Shown in pieces: positions 12,319-20,647 of a stretch of 64,000 nt of DNA. A model generated the notes under the pieces. The model searched no databases. It was not told the origin of the DNA and was given only the letters and a program-made list of their open reading frames with translations. Source of the DNA: Enterobacter mori LMG 25706 (GTDB lineage Bacteria > Pseudomonadota > Gammaproteobacteria > Enterobacterales > Enterobacteriaceae); contig NZ_GL890777.1 in NCBI RefSeq assembly GCF_000211415.1, positions 195,893-259,892 of the forward strand, written 5' to 3'. The position numbers and the translations under genes are program-made. How positions within the stretch are numbered: position 1 is the stretch's first letter; the number at the start of each line of letters is the position of its first letter.

Positions 12319-12987
12319 ATGCACGAAAGTATTCAACTGGTTATTGATTCACTGCCGTTCCTGCTTAAGGGGGCGGTGTTTACGCTTCAGCTCAGTATCG
12401 GGGGGATGTTCTTCGGTCTGGTGCTTGGGTTTGTGCTGGCGTTAATGCGCATGTCGCCCGTCTTGCCGGTACGCTGGCTGGCGCGTTTTTACATCTCTGT
12501 ATTCCGCGGCACGCCCCTTATCGCCCAGCTCTTTATGATTTACTACGGTTTGCCGCAGTTCGGTATTGAGCTTGATCCCATCCCGGCGGCGATGATCGGT
12601 CTGTCGTTAAATACCGCTGCCTACACCTCCGAAACCCTGCGAGCGGCCATCTCCTCCATTGATAAGGGGCAGTGGGAAGCGGCAGCCAGTATCGGGATGA
12701 CGCCGTGGCAAACCCTGCGTCGGGCGATATTGCCCCAGGCCGCGCGCGTAGCGTTACCGCCGTTGAGCAACAGCTTTATCAGCCTGGTAAAAGATACGTC
12801 GCTGGCGGCCACCATTCAGGTGCCGGAGCTGTTCCGTCAGGCGCAGCTGATCACCTCGCGGACGCTGGAAGTGTTCACGATGTATCTGGCGGCCTCGCTG
12901 ATTTACTGGGTGATGGCGACGGTGCTTTCCGCCCTGCAGAACTATTTTGAAAACCAGCTTAACCGCCAGGAGCGTGATCCGAAATGA
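12319..12987 (+). CDS. tcyL: Cystine ABC transporter permease TcyL (YecS)
   Basis: This is the inner-membrane permease of the cystine importer, working as a dimer with ATPase TcyN and binding protein TcyJ. The 222-residue product is a HisMQ-type permease with about five membrane segments and the EAA loop (QWEAAASIGMTPWQTLRRAILPQA) that docks onto the ATPase. It overlaps tcyN by 4 bases (ATGA), showing coupling. Ligand assignment rests on clear similarity to E. coli YecS and on the operon. Confidence 0.95.
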   Translation: MHESIQLVIDSLPFLLKGAVFTLQLSIGGMFFGLVLGFVLALMRMSPVLPVRWLARFYISVFRGTPLIAQLFMIYYGLPQFGIELDPIPAAMIGLSLNTAAYTSETLRAAISSIDKGQWEAAASIGMTPWQTLRRAILPQAARVALPPLSNSFISLVKDTSLAATIQVPELFRQAQLITSRTLEVFTMYLAASLIYWVMATVLSALQNYFENQLNRQERDPK

Positions 12988-13736
12988 GTGCAATCGACGT
13001 TAAAAACCTGGTGAAAAAATTCCACGGACAAACGGTGCTCCACGGTATCGATCTGGAAGTGGAGCAGGGCGAAGTGGTGGCGATCATCGGACCGAGTGGC
13101 TCGGGGAAAACCACGCTGCTGCGCAGTATTAATCTCCTTGAACAGCCTGAAGGCGGAACGATCCGCGTAGGGGATATTACGATTGATACCGGGAAATCCA
13201 TTAGCCAGCAGAAAGGCTTAATTCGCCGTCTACGTCAGCATGTCGGTTTTGTTTTCCAGAACTTCAACCTTTTCCCGCACCGTACGGTGCTGGAAAATAT
13301 TATTGAAGGGCCGGTCATCGTGAAGGGGGAGCCAAAAGAAGAGGCCACCACCCGCGCACGGGAGCTGCTGGCGAAGGTTGGGCTGGCAGGTAAGGAAACC
13401 AGCTACCCGCGCCGTCTTTCGGGTGGACAGCAGCAGCGTGTGGCCATTGCGCGCGCGCTGGCGATGCGTCCGGATGTGATCCTGTTCGATGAGCCCACCT
13501 CCGCGCTCGATCCCGAGCTGGTAGGGGAGGTGCTTAACACCATTCGCCAACTGGCGCAGGAAAAACGGACAATGGTGATTGTGACTCACGAAATGAGCTT
13601 TGCGCGTGATGTTGCAGACCGGGCTATTTTTATGGATCAGGGCCGCATTGTTGAGCAAGGGCCAGCGAAAAGCTTGTTTGCGAACCCGCAACAGCCCCGC
13701 ACCCGCCAGTTCCTCGAAAAATTCCTCATGCAGTAG
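12984..13736 (+). CDS. tcyN: Cystine ABC transporter ATP-binding protein TcyN (YecC)
   Basis: TcyN hydrolyses ATP to power L-cystine uptake through TcyL. The 250-residue product shows Walker A GPSGSGKTT near residue 36, Q-loop VFQNFNLFPH, signature LSGGQQQR, Walker B VILFDEP and the H-loop His in IVTHEMSFA. It is the last gene of dcyD-tcyL-tcyN; a long imperfect hairpin without a T run follows at 13749-13781. Family and role are secure. Confidence 0.96.
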   Translation: MSAIDVKNLVKKFHGQTVLHGIDLEVEQGEVVAIIGPSGSGKTTLLRSINLLEQPEGGTIRVGDITIDTGKSISQQKGLIRRLRQHVGFVFQNFNLFPHRTVLENIIEGPVIVKGEPKEEATTRARELLAKVGLAGKETSYPRRLSGGQQQRVAIARALAMRPDVILFDEPTSALDPELVGEVLNTIRQLAQEKRTMVIVTHEMSFARDVADRAIFMDQGRIVEQGPAKSLFANPQQPRTRQFLEKFLMQ

Positions 13737-13748
13737 CATTTTTGCCGT

Positions 13749-13781
13749 AATTTGCTCCAGATTTTTCTTCTGGGGCAAATT
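13749..13781 (+). terminator. Probable terminator after tcyN
   Basis: AATTTGCTCCAGA and TCTGGGGCAAATT form a 13-bp stem with one G-T pair around a short T-rich loop. The following T run is weak, so this is a terminator or mRNA 3' end hairpin. Confidence 0.55.
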
Positions 13782-13959
13782 ATTCGCCTCCAAACGCGTG
13801 TTCGTAGTTCTTTTATTCCACCTGTGTTCAGATTAACCGTATTAAATCTAAAGATTCAGGTGCGTTGGACGATATTTTGTATAAATAAATAAGATTTATG
13901 TGTTAGGTTATATTCACCATAATAATGATTATCTTTATCAGAGGCTTCATTCGGTAAGT

Positions 13960-14682
13960 ATGAGGGATTCAGACTTTTTCAACTGGCGACGGGATTGCTT
14001 CCTCCGGTTTCAGGAAATGTCCTGTGCCGACGAGGTATATCAAGAACTTCAGCGACAAACGCAGGCACTCGAATTTGATTATTTCTCACTTTGCGTTCGT
14101 CATCCTGTCCCCTTTACGCGCCCCCGGATTTCGGTCCAAACCAGTTATCCGCAGGAATGGATGGCGCAATATAAGTCAGAGAATTTTTTCGCCATCGATC
14201 CGGTGCTGAAACCAGAGAATTTCATTCAGGGGCATTTACCCTGGACGGATGAATTATTCGCTGATGCTCAGGCACTGTGGGACGGCGCGCGGGATCACGG
14301 TTTGCGTACGGGAATTACACAGTGTTTGATGCTGCCTAATCACGCGCTCGGTTTCCTGTCTGTATCACGTACTAGCGCACAGGCGGATAAGTTAAGCGGC
14401 GAAGAAATAGAGTTGCGCCTGCAAATGCTGGTTCAAATGGCCTTAACGTCTCTGTTGCGTTTTGAACATGAGATGGTCATGCCGCCTGAAATGAAATTCA
14501 GCAAGCGTGAGCGGGAAATTCTGAAGTGGACTGCGGAAGGAAAGACGTCCGCAGAAATAGCGATTATTCTTTCGATATCTGAGAATACGGTTAATTTCCA
14601 TCAAAAGAATATGCAGAAGAAATTTAACGCGCCAAACAAGACGCAGATTGCCTGTTATGCGGCGGCGACAGGACTGATCTGA
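13960..14682 (+). CDS. sdiA: LuxR-family quorum-sensing regulator SdiA
   Basis: SdiA is a solo LuxR receptor: it senses acyl-homoserine lactones made by other species, since enterobacteria of this type usually lack their own synthase in this locus. The 240-residue form starting MRDSDFFNWRRDCFL matches the E. coli length; an upstream in-frame start would add 20 unconserved residues. The N-terminal autoinducer domain has the conserved YFSL, PEEWM-like and AIDPVL segments; the C-terminal helix-turn-helix spans FSKREREILKWTAEGKTSAE to ISENTVNFHQKNM. It converges with yecF across a bidirectional terminator. No luxI-type gene is in the window. Confidence 0.95.
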   Translation: MRDSDFFNWRRDCFLRFQEMSCADEVYQELQRQTQALEFDYFSLCVRHPVPFTRPRISVQTSYPQEWMAQYKSENFFAIDPVLKPENFIQGHLPWTDELFADAQALWDGARDHGLRTGITQCLMLPNHALGFLSVSRTSAQADKLSGEEIELRLQMLVQMALTSLLRFEHEMVMPPEMKFSKREREILKWTAEGKTSAEIAIILSISENTVNFHQKNMQKKFNAPNKTQIACYAAATGLI

Positions 14683-14714
14683 AGAGACAACACGTTCTGC
14701 GTGACAGACGAGAT

Positions 14715-14749
14715 AACGGCTGAATGCACCGCATCCAGCCGTTTTTTTT
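14715..14749. terminator. Bidirectional terminator between sdiA and yecF
   Basis: AACGGCTG at 14715-14722 pairs with CAGCCGTT at 14736-14743, followed by a run of eight T on the plus strand. It reaches the yecF stop codon. Confidence 0.8.
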
Positions 14750-14972
14750 ACTGACGGTAAGCTTGTTTAATCTGCTTAACGGTGTTGGCGAATACGGCTG
14801 ATTCAGCCTGGTCTTCCATCTGCGCGATTTGTTTTTCCATCTTCAGGATCACACGGCCCGCATCAGCCTGACCCATTGCCTGTAACATGAGCGTCAGCAG
14901 CGCTTTCAGACAGTTTACTTCCTGTGCCAGTTCTTGGTTATTTTCCGCAGTGGCGAAATCAGGTGAGCTCAT
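14748..14972 (-). CDS. yecF: YecF, DUF2594 family protein
   Basis: This 74-residue protein matches E. coli YecF in length and nearly throughout (start [20 protein letters not shown], end [10 protein letters not shown]). It has no signal peptide or membrane segment and is predicted to be a helical cytoplasmic protein. Its function is unknown. It lies between sdiA and uvrY, the same neighbours as in E. coli, and is convergent with sdiA. Confidence 0.92.
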   Translation of the reverse strand: MSSPDFATAENNQELAQEVNCLKALLTLMLQAMGQADAGRVILKMEKQIAQMEDQAESAVFANTVKQIKQAYRQ

Positions 14973-15439
14973 TTATTTTCCTCAATATAAAACAGCGCGC
15001 GAGCGCGACGATGAAAGTCAAGGCCGCGGAGTATACCACAAGCCGTGACAAAAAAAGCAGTGGTTGTTTTTCGTACTTTTCCGCATTTTGTTTATTTACG
15101 TAAACAATACCCACATGTAATGTCTCCTCTGCGATATTCACAATTTATTGTCATCGCCGGTTCGTTTGTCGTTAATTGTTGTTACAAAAAGTTTAGAACT
15201 GTTTTTAAGCCGATGTAGCGTGCCTGTTTTTTGTAACTTTTTGAATACAGATGCTTAAAAATAGACGCAAAAGCCCATGCCGCATGGGTTTTCTTTCCAC
15301 TTGCTGTACAGGCTAATTTCCAAAAACGAGAGCGTAATCGTATAGCACGTTTTTTAACGTTTTAATCTTGCGAGGAAAACCGTTAATATAAACGCAATAA
15401 GTAGTCAGTAGCGTTATCCCTATTCTGGAGACATTTCCT
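14973..15439. other. Intergenic region yecF-uvrY with a terminator-like hairpin
   Basis: This 467-base gap should contain divergent promoters for yecF and uvrY. It also holds an inverted repeat GTTACAAAAA (15181-15190) / TTTTTGTAAC (15228-15237) and a hairpin CCCATGC-CGCATGGG followed by TTTTCTTT at 15269-15296, which looks like a rho-independent terminator on the plus strand although no gene on that strand ends before it. I see no convincing ORF. Confidence 0.5.
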
Positions 15440-16096
15440 TTGATCAACGTCCTTCTTGTTGATGACCACGAACTGGTGCGCGCAGGGATACGACGCATTC
15501 TTGAAGATATAAAGGGTATTAAAGTTGCCGGTGAGGCCTGCTGTGGTGAAGATGCCGTGAAATGGTGTCGCTCAAACTCGGCCGACGTGGTGTTGATGGA
15601 TATGAACATGCCCGGCATTGGTGGGCTTGAAGCAACACGTAAAATCGCCCGTACCTTTGTTGATACCAAAGCCATCACGCTGACCGTACACACCGAAAAC
15701 CCGCTGCCCGCGAAAGTTATGCAGGCGGGGGCCGCCGGGTATCTGAGTAAAGGCGCCGCACCACAGGAAGTTGTGAATGCGATTCGCTCCGTGTTTGCCG
15801 GGCAGCGCTACATTGCCTCAGACATTGCACAACAGATGGCATTGAGCCAGATTGAACCTGAAAAAACGGAATCGCCGTTTGCCAGTTTGTCTGAGCGAGA
15901 GTTGCAGATTATGCTGATGATCACCAAAGGTCAGAAAGTGAATGAGATCTCTGAACAACTGAATCTCAGCCCGAAAACGGTGAACAGCTACCGCTATCGG
16001 ATGTTCAGTAAACTGAACATTCACGGTGATGTCGAGCTGACTCACCTGGCCATTCGTCATGGTCTGTGTAATGCGGAGTCGTTAATAAGTCAGTGA
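15440..16096 (+). CDS. uvrY: Response regulator UvrY (BarA/UvrY system)
   Basis: UvrY is phosphorylated by the hybrid kinase BarA and activates the sRNAs CsrB and CsrC, thereby relieving CsrA control over motility, biofilm and carbon storage (known). It starts at TTG (15440), as in E. coli, after a GGAG 10 bases upstream. The 218-residue product has an N-terminal receiver with the phosphorylated Asp54 in [10 protein letters not shown] and acidic pair Asp8-Asp9, and a C-terminal LuxR-type helix-turn-helix ([20 protein letters not shown] to [13 protein letters not shown]). It overlaps uvrC by 4 bases. CsrA acts on flhDC mRNA, so this gene links to the motility block. Confidence 0.96.
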   Translation: MINVLLVDDHELVRAGIRRILEDIKGIKVAGEACCGEDAVKWCRSNSADVVLMDMNMPGIGGLEATRKIARTFVDTKAITLTVHTENPLPAKVMQAGAAGYLSKGAAPQEVVNAIRSVFAGQRYIASDIAQQMALSQIEPEKTESPFASLSERELQIMLMITKGQKVNEISEQLNLSPKTVNSYRYRMFSKLNIHGDVELTHLAIRHGLCNAESLISQ

Positions 16097-17925
16097 ATGA
16101 AGCGTTCGATTCAAAAGCATTTCTAAAAACCGTCACCAGCCAGCCAGGCGTGTATCGCATGTATGACGCTGGCGGTACGGTTATCTATGTGGGTAAGGCG
16201 AAAGATCTCAAAAAACGCCTTTCCAGCTATTTCCGCAGCAATCTTGCCTCCCGCAAAACCGAAGCGCTGGTCGCACTCATTCAGAATATTGATGTCACCG
16301 TCACCCACACCGAGACGGAAGCGCTGCTGCTTGAACATAACTACATCAAACTGTATCAGCCCCGCTACAACGTGTTGCTGCGTGATGATAAATCCTATCC
16401 CTTTATTTTCCTGAGCGGGGATACCCATCCGCGTCTGGCGATGCACAGGGGCGCGAAGCATGCGAAGGGTGAATATTTCGGCCCGTTCCCGAACGGTTAT
16501 GCCGTGCGAGAAACGCTGGCGCTGCTGCAAAAAATCTTCCCGATCCGCCAGTGTGAAAACAGCGTTTACCGTAACCGCTCGCGTCCGTGCCTGCAGTACC
16601 AGATTGGTCGCTGTCTGGGGCCGTGCGTAGCGGGTTTGGTCAGCGAAGAAGAGTATGCCCAGCAGGTGGACTATGTTCGCCTGTTCCTCGCGGGGAAAGA
16701 CGATCAGGTTCTCACCCAGCTTATCGCGCGAATGGAGAAAGCCAGCGCGGCGCTGGAGTTTGAAGAGGCTGCGCGCATTCGTGACCAAATTCAGGCCGTA
16801 CGCCGCGTTACCGAAAAGCAGTTTGTCTCCAATACCGGTGACGATCTGGACGTGATAGGCGTGGCATTTGACAACGGGCTGGCCTGCGTTCACGTTCTGT
16901 TCATTCGCCAGGGTAAAGTGCTCGGCAGCCGCAGCTACTTCCCGAAAGTACCGGGCGGCACGGAGCTGGGTGAAGTGGTCGAGACATTTGTTGGACAGTT
17001 CTATCTTCAGGGTAGCCAGATGCGCACGTTACCCTCCGAGATCCTGCTTGATTTCAATCTCGACGATAAAACCCTGCTGGCGGATTCCCTCTCTGAACTG
17101 GCCGGGCGTCGGGTGAATGTCCAGACGAAACCGCGCGGTGACCGCGCACGCTATTTGAAGCTGGCACGCACCAACGCGGCGACGGCGCTGACGACGAAAC
17201 TGTCCCAGCAGTCGACGGTTAGCCAGCGTTTAACCGCGCTTGCTACGCTTCTGAAGCTGCCGGAAGTGAAACGTATGGAGTGTTTTGACATCAGCCATAC
17301 GATGGGGGAGCAGACCGTAGCCTCCTGCGTAGTGTTTGATGCCAACGGTCCGCTGCGGGCGGAGTATCGCCGCTATAACATTACCGGGATCACGCCGGGG
17401 GATGATTACGCCGCGATGAACCAGGTGCTGCGTCGACGCTATGGTAAAGCCATCGAAGAGAGCAAGATCCCTGACGTGATCCTTATCGATGGCGGAAAAG
17501 GGCAGCTCGGGCAGGCGAAGGCGGTGTTTGAATCACTCGACGTCGAGTGGGATAAAAACCATCCGCTGCTGTTGGGCGTGGCGAAAGGGGCGGATCGTAA
17601 AGCGGGTCTGGAAACGCTTTTCTTTGAGCCGGAAGGTGAGGGCTTTAGCCTGCCGCCGGATTCGCCCGCGCTGCATGTGATCCAGCATATCCGCGATGAA
17701 TCGCACGATCACGCGATCAGTGGCCACCGTAAAAAACGGGCGAAGGTCAAAAACACCAGCACGCTGGAGACCATCGAAGGCGTTGGACCAAAACGTCGTC
17801 AAATGCTGCTGAAGTATATGGGCGGATTGCAAGGATTACTCAATGCCAGCATGGAGGAAATTGCAAAAGTGCCGGGTATTTCGCAAGGGCTGGCAGAAAA
17901 GATCTACTACTCGTTGAAACATTGA
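16093..17925 (+). CDS. uvrC: Excinuclease ABC subunit UvrC
   Basis: UvrC makes both incisions around a DNA lesion after UvrA and UvrB have located it. It starts at GTG overlapping the uvrY stop, giving 610 residues, the E. coli length. Domains in order: GIY-YIG nuclease ([20 protein letters not shown], about residues 16-95) for the 3' cut, a Cys cluster ([23 protein letters not shown] is the region, about residues 154-178), the UVR UvrB-binding motif near residue 204-239, the RNase H-like nuclease for the 5' cut ([32 protein letters not shown]), and C-terminal helix-hairpin-helices. Confidence 0.97.
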   Translation: MNEAFDSKAFLKTVTSQPGVYRMYDAGGTVIYVGKAKDLKKRLSSYFRSNLASRKTEALVALIQNIDVTVTHTETEALLLEHNYIKLYQPRYNVLLRDDKSYPFIFLSGDTHPRLAMHRGAKHAKGEYFGPFPNGYAVRETLALLQKIFPIRQCENSVYRNRSRPCLQYQIGRCLGPCVAGLVSEEEYAQQVDYVRLFLAGKDDQVLTQLIARMEKASAALEFEEAARIRDQIQAVRRVTEKQFVSNTGDDLDVIGVAFDNGLACVHVLFIRQGKVLGSRSYFPKVPGGTELGEVVETFVGQFYLQGSQMRTLPSEILLDFNLDDKTLLADSLSELAGRRVNVQTKPRGDRARYLKLARTNAATALTTKLSQQSTVSQRLTALATLLKLPEVKRMECFDISHTMGEQTVASCVVFDANGPLRAEYRRYNITGITPGDDYAAMNQVLRRRYGKAIEESKIPDVILIDGGKGQLGQAKAVFESLDVEWDKNHPLLLGVAKGADRKAGLETLFFEPEGEGFSLPPDSPALHVIQHIRDESHDHAISGHRKKRAKVKNTSTLETIEGVGPKRRQMLLKYMGGLQGLLNASMEEIAKVPGISQGLAEKIYYSLKH

Positions 17926-17981
17926 GGGCTCTGTAGCAACATAGAGCTAAATTTTACTGACAACAGACAGTTACCGTCATT

Positions 17982-18530
17982 ATGCGATTTAATATCCCTA
18001 CGTTGCTCACTCTTTTTCGCGTCGTGCTTATCCCGTTCTTTGTACTGGCGTTTTACCTGCCGGTCGTCTGGGCGCCTTTTGCCTGCGCACTGATTTTCCT
18101 GGTCGCTGCGGTAACCGACTGGTTCGACGGTTATCTGGCGCGCCGCTGGAATCAAAGCACTCGCTTTGGCGCGTTCCTCGACCCAGTGGCCGATAAAGTC
18201 ATGGTGGCGATCGCGATGGTGCTGGTGGCTGAACATTACCACACCTGGTGGGTCACGCTGCCCGCGGCAACGATGATTGGCCGCGAAATTATCATCTCTG
18301 CGCTGCGGGAGTGGATGGCGGAGTTGGGTAAACGCAGCAGCGTGGCGGTATCCTGGATTGGTAAGGTCAAAACAACGGCGCAGATGGCGGCGCTGGTCTG
18401 GATGCTGTGGCGTCCGAACGCCTGGGTTGAGTGGGCGGGGATTGGTCTGCTGTGGGTTGCCGCGGTACTGACGCTGTGGTCAATGCTGCAGTATTTGAAC
18501 GCGGCGCGCGGAGATTTGCTTGAACAGTGA
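17982..18530 (+). CDS. pgsA: CDP-diacylglycerol-glycerol-3-phosphate 3-phosphatidyltransferase PgsA
   Basis: PgsA makes phosphatidylglycerophosphate from CDP-diacylglycerol and glycerol 3-phosphate, the committed step to phosphatidylglycerol and cardiolipin, in the inner membrane. The 182-residue product has several membrane segments and the CDP-alcohol phosphotransferase motif [13 protein letters not shown]...[10 protein letters not shown], with the metal-binding Asp residues all present. It lies 56 bases after uvrC, the order seen in E. coli, and precedes the tRNA cluster. Confidence 0.97.
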   Translation: MRFNIPTLLTLFRVVLIPFFVLAFYLPVVWAPFACALIFLVAAVTDWFDGYLARRWNQSTRFGAFLDPVADKVMVAIAMVLVAEHYHTWWVTLPAATMIGREIIISALREWMAELGKRSSVAVSWIGKVKTTAQMAALVWMLWRPNAWVEWAGIGLLWVAAVLTLWSMLQYLNAARGDLLEQ

Positions 18531-18580
18531 TCGTTTCGACGTAATTTTCAGCAAACGATCCGGGGATGCAAAAAATAACG

Positions 18581-18608
18581 TTGACTCAAAACGACATATC
18601 AGTAGAAT
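18581..18608 (+). promoter_or_regulatory. Promoter of the glyW-cysT-leuZ tRNA operon
   Basis: TTGACT (-35), 16-base spacer and TAGAAT (-10) lie about 70 bases before the first tRNA, followed by a GC-rich discriminator-like stretch, as usual for stable RNA promoters. Confidence 0.75.
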
Positions 18609-18681
18609 GCAACGCATCGAACGGCGGCACAGCTAGCCGGACGATAATGAAATCAAGTGGTTAGAAACAACTTGATGACAT

Positions 18682-18757
<76 letters not shown>

Positions 18758-18804
18758 GATTAAAGACATGCGCAACAGCGGGTGTCGGTTTGAAAAGGTT
18801 TTAC

Positions 18805-18878
18805 GGCGCGTTAGCAAAGCGGTTATGTAGCGGATTGCAAATCCGTCTAGTCCGGTTCGACTCCGGAACGCGCCTCCA
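18805..18878 (+). tRNA. cysT: tRNA-Cys (GCA)
   Basis: The 74-base gene has acceptor GGCGCGT pairing with ACGCGCC, anticodon GCA in GATTGCAAATC, T-arm GGTTCGACT and an encoded CCA. It lies 47 bases after tRNA-Gly. Confidence 0.97.
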
Positions 18879-18890
18879 CTTTCTTCCCTG

Positions 18891-18976
18891 GCCGGATGGT
18901 GGAATCGGTAGACACAAGGGATTTAAAATCCCTCGGCGTTCGCGCTGTGTGGGTTCAAGTCCCACTCCGGCTACCA
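18891..18976 (+). tRNA. leuZ: tRNA-Leu (UAA)
   Basis: This 86-base class II tRNA has a long variable arm (CTCGGCGTTCGCGCTGTG region), anticodon TAA in GATTTAAAATC, acceptor GCCGGAT paired with ACTCCGGC, and an encoded CCA. It is the last tRNA of the cluster, and the LIV-type ABC cassette begins 76 bases beyond it on the other strand. Confidence 0.97.
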
Positions 18977-19016
18977 TGGGAAAAAGCAGAATAATCAAAG
19001 CAATAAGCAGTGTCGT

Positions 19017-19042
19017 GAAACCACCGAAAGGTGGTTTTTTTG
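19017..19042 (+). terminator. Intrinsic terminator of the tRNA operon
   Basis: AAACCACC-GAAA-GGTGGTTT hairpin with seven T follows leuZ by about 40 bases. On the minus strand it is preceded by A-rich sequence and lies just beyond the livF-like stop, so it may serve both. Confidence 0.88.
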
Positions 19043-19052
19043 TGCCTGCAAT

Positions 19053-19775
19053 TTACGCTGAAACCCCACCCAGATACGCCTTCCTCACCTCCGGATCCCC
19101 CAGCAGCTCCTCGCCGCTGCCGCTCAGCCGGATCTGTCCGTTAACCATCACATACCCGCGATCAGACAGCTTCCACGCGTGGTGCGCATTCTGCTCAACC
19201 AGAAAAATGGTCATGCCGTTGCGTGCCAGCTCGCGCAGCGTCTGGAAAATCTGTTTCACCACGATAGGGGCCAATCCCAGGCTGGGTTCATCCAGCAGCA
19301 GCAGCTTAGGGCGGCTCATTAAGGCCCGCGCAATCGCCAGCATCTGCTGTTCTCCGCCGGACATGGTCATCGCACGCTGTTTACGCCGCTCCTTGAGGCG
19401 GGGGAAAAGGTCGAACATGCTTTGCATATCTTCAGATGCAAACTGGTTTCCAATCGGGATGGTGCCCATCAGCAGGTTCTCTTCCACCGTCATATCCGGG
19501 AAGATACGCCGTCCTTCGGGCGCCTGGGCGATACCGCCGGACGCGACGTAGTGGGTGGATTTATGGCTGATATCCTCTCCGCAAAACAGGATCTGTCCAC
19601 TACGGACCCGGGGTTGACCAAAGATAGACATCAATAATGTCGACTTTCCTGCACCGTTAGCGCCAATCAACGCCACGGTTTCGCCTTTGTTAACCTCAAG
19701 GGAAACCTGTTTCAGCGCCTGGATCACGCCGTAGAAAACGTCCACCTCCCGAAATTCCAGCATCGTCTCGTTCAC
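19053..19775 (-). CDS. LIV-type ABC transporter ATPase, LivF-like
   Basis: One of two ATPases for a branched-chain amino-acid-type importer. The 240-residue product has Walker A GANGAGKST, signature MSGGEQQML, Walker B LLLLDEPSLGLAP and the LIV-specific EQNAHHAWKLSDRGYV region. It is close to E. coli LivF in layout but clearly divergent. The start is GTG overlapping the livG-like stop; a second possible start ATG lies four codons in. It is the last gene of the five-gene operon. The true substrate could be branched-chain amino acids or a related amide or amino acid; sequence alone does not decide. Confidence 0.9.
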   Translation of the reverse strand: MNETMLEFREVDVFYGVIQALKQVSLEVNKGETVALIGANGAGKSTLLMSIFGQPRVRSGQILFCGEDISHKSTHYVASGGIAQAPEGRRIFPDMTVEENLLMGTIPIGNQFASEDMQSMFDLFPRLKERRKQRAMTMSGGEQQMLAIARALMSRPKLLLLDEPSLGLAPIVVKQIFQTLRELARNGMTIFLVEQNAHHAWKLSDRGYVMVNGQIRLSGSGEELLGDPEVRKAYLGGVSA

Positions 19776-20647
19776 AGGTTAACCTCGCTTTCGTCGGTGC
19801 CCAGGTAGGCGGCGATCACTTTTTCATCGTGCTGGATCTGCTCGGGTTTCCCCCGCGCAATGACATCTCCGTGGTCAAGCACAATAATGTCGTCCGAAAT
19901 CTCCATGACCATCCCCATATCATGCTCAATCAGTAATACCGTGATGTCGTGGTGGTCGCGCAGAAAACGGATAATGCTACTTAACTTGTGCGTTTCCACC
20001 GGGTTCAGGCCTGCGGCAGGTTCATCAAGGCAGATCATCTCCGGACCCGTACACATTGCCCGGGCGATTTCGAGGCGTCGCTGTTGACCGTAAGACATTT
20101 CCCCCGCGAGGCGATTGGCGCAGTCCACCAGGTCCACCACTTCCAGCCAGTAAAATGCACGATCGAGGGCATCACTTCCCCCCCGACGCCAGGCGGGGGT
20201 GTTGAGCACACCGGCAAGGAGATTGCGATTTACACGCATATGCTGTGCAACCAGCAGGTTTTCGACGACCGACATCTCGCGAAACAGGCGGATATTCTGG
20301 AATGTGCGCGCAAGGCCCGCACGGTTTACCAGGTGTGTTCCACCGAACATTTTGTAGAAAAGACGCGACCCTAACCGGGCTGGGTTAATCCAGTCACCGG
20401 GCTGGAATTTTTGACCGAGAACCTGAATCACATTGGTGGTTTTACTGCGGGTGTTGAATAAGATATTTCCGCCGGACGCCCTGTAGAAGCCCGTCAGGCA
20501 GTTAAACACGGTTGTTTTCCCCGCGCCGTTAGGCCCGATGAGGGCGGTAATCGACCCGCGTTGTACATCAAGGTTGACGTCATTTAACGCTTTAATCCCG
20601 CCAAAGTGCATCATCAGGTGCTCAACGTGTAATATGGTTCCGTTCAT
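19772..20647 (-). CDS. LIV-type ABC transporter ATPase, LivG-like with an internal insertion
   Basis: The second ATPase of the importer. Walker A GPNGAGKTT, signature MSYGQQRRLEIARAM, Walker B MICLDEPAAGLNP and the LIV-family VRTFQ-like motif LARTFQNIRLFREM are present. At 291 residues it is about 36 longer than E. coli LivG (255). The extra stretch lies between the glycine-rich Walker A region and the Q-loop, about residues 62-98 (contains TTNVIQVLGQKFQPGDW), and is rich in aromatic and basic residues. The start ATG overlaps the livM-like stop as ATGA. Function as ATPase is firm; the role of the insertion is unknown. Confidence 0.9.
   Translation of the reverse strand: MNGTILHVEHLMMHFGGIKALNDVNLDVQRGSITALIGPNGAGKTTVFNCLTGFYRASGGNILFNTRSKTTNVIQVLGQKFQPGDWINPARLGSRLFYKMFGGTHLVNRAGLARTFQNIRLFREMSVVENLLVAQHMRVNRNLLAGVLNTPAWRRGGSDALDRAFYWLEVVDLVDCANRLAGEMSYGQQRRLEIARAMCTGPEMICLDEPAAGLNPVETHKLSSIIRFLRDHHDITVLLIEHDMGMVMEISDDIIVLDHGDVIARGKPEQIQHDEKVIAAYLGTDESEVNL

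Noticed and set aside
13900-13959. 20-residue N-terminal extension of SdiA
   Set aside because: The extra residues have no counterpart in E. coli SdiA, which is 240 residues, the length from 13960.
15011-15103. 30-codon plus-strand ORF before uvrY
   Set aside because: No ribosome binding site and a composition typical of spacer DNA; the hairpin downstream is better explained as an RNA feature.
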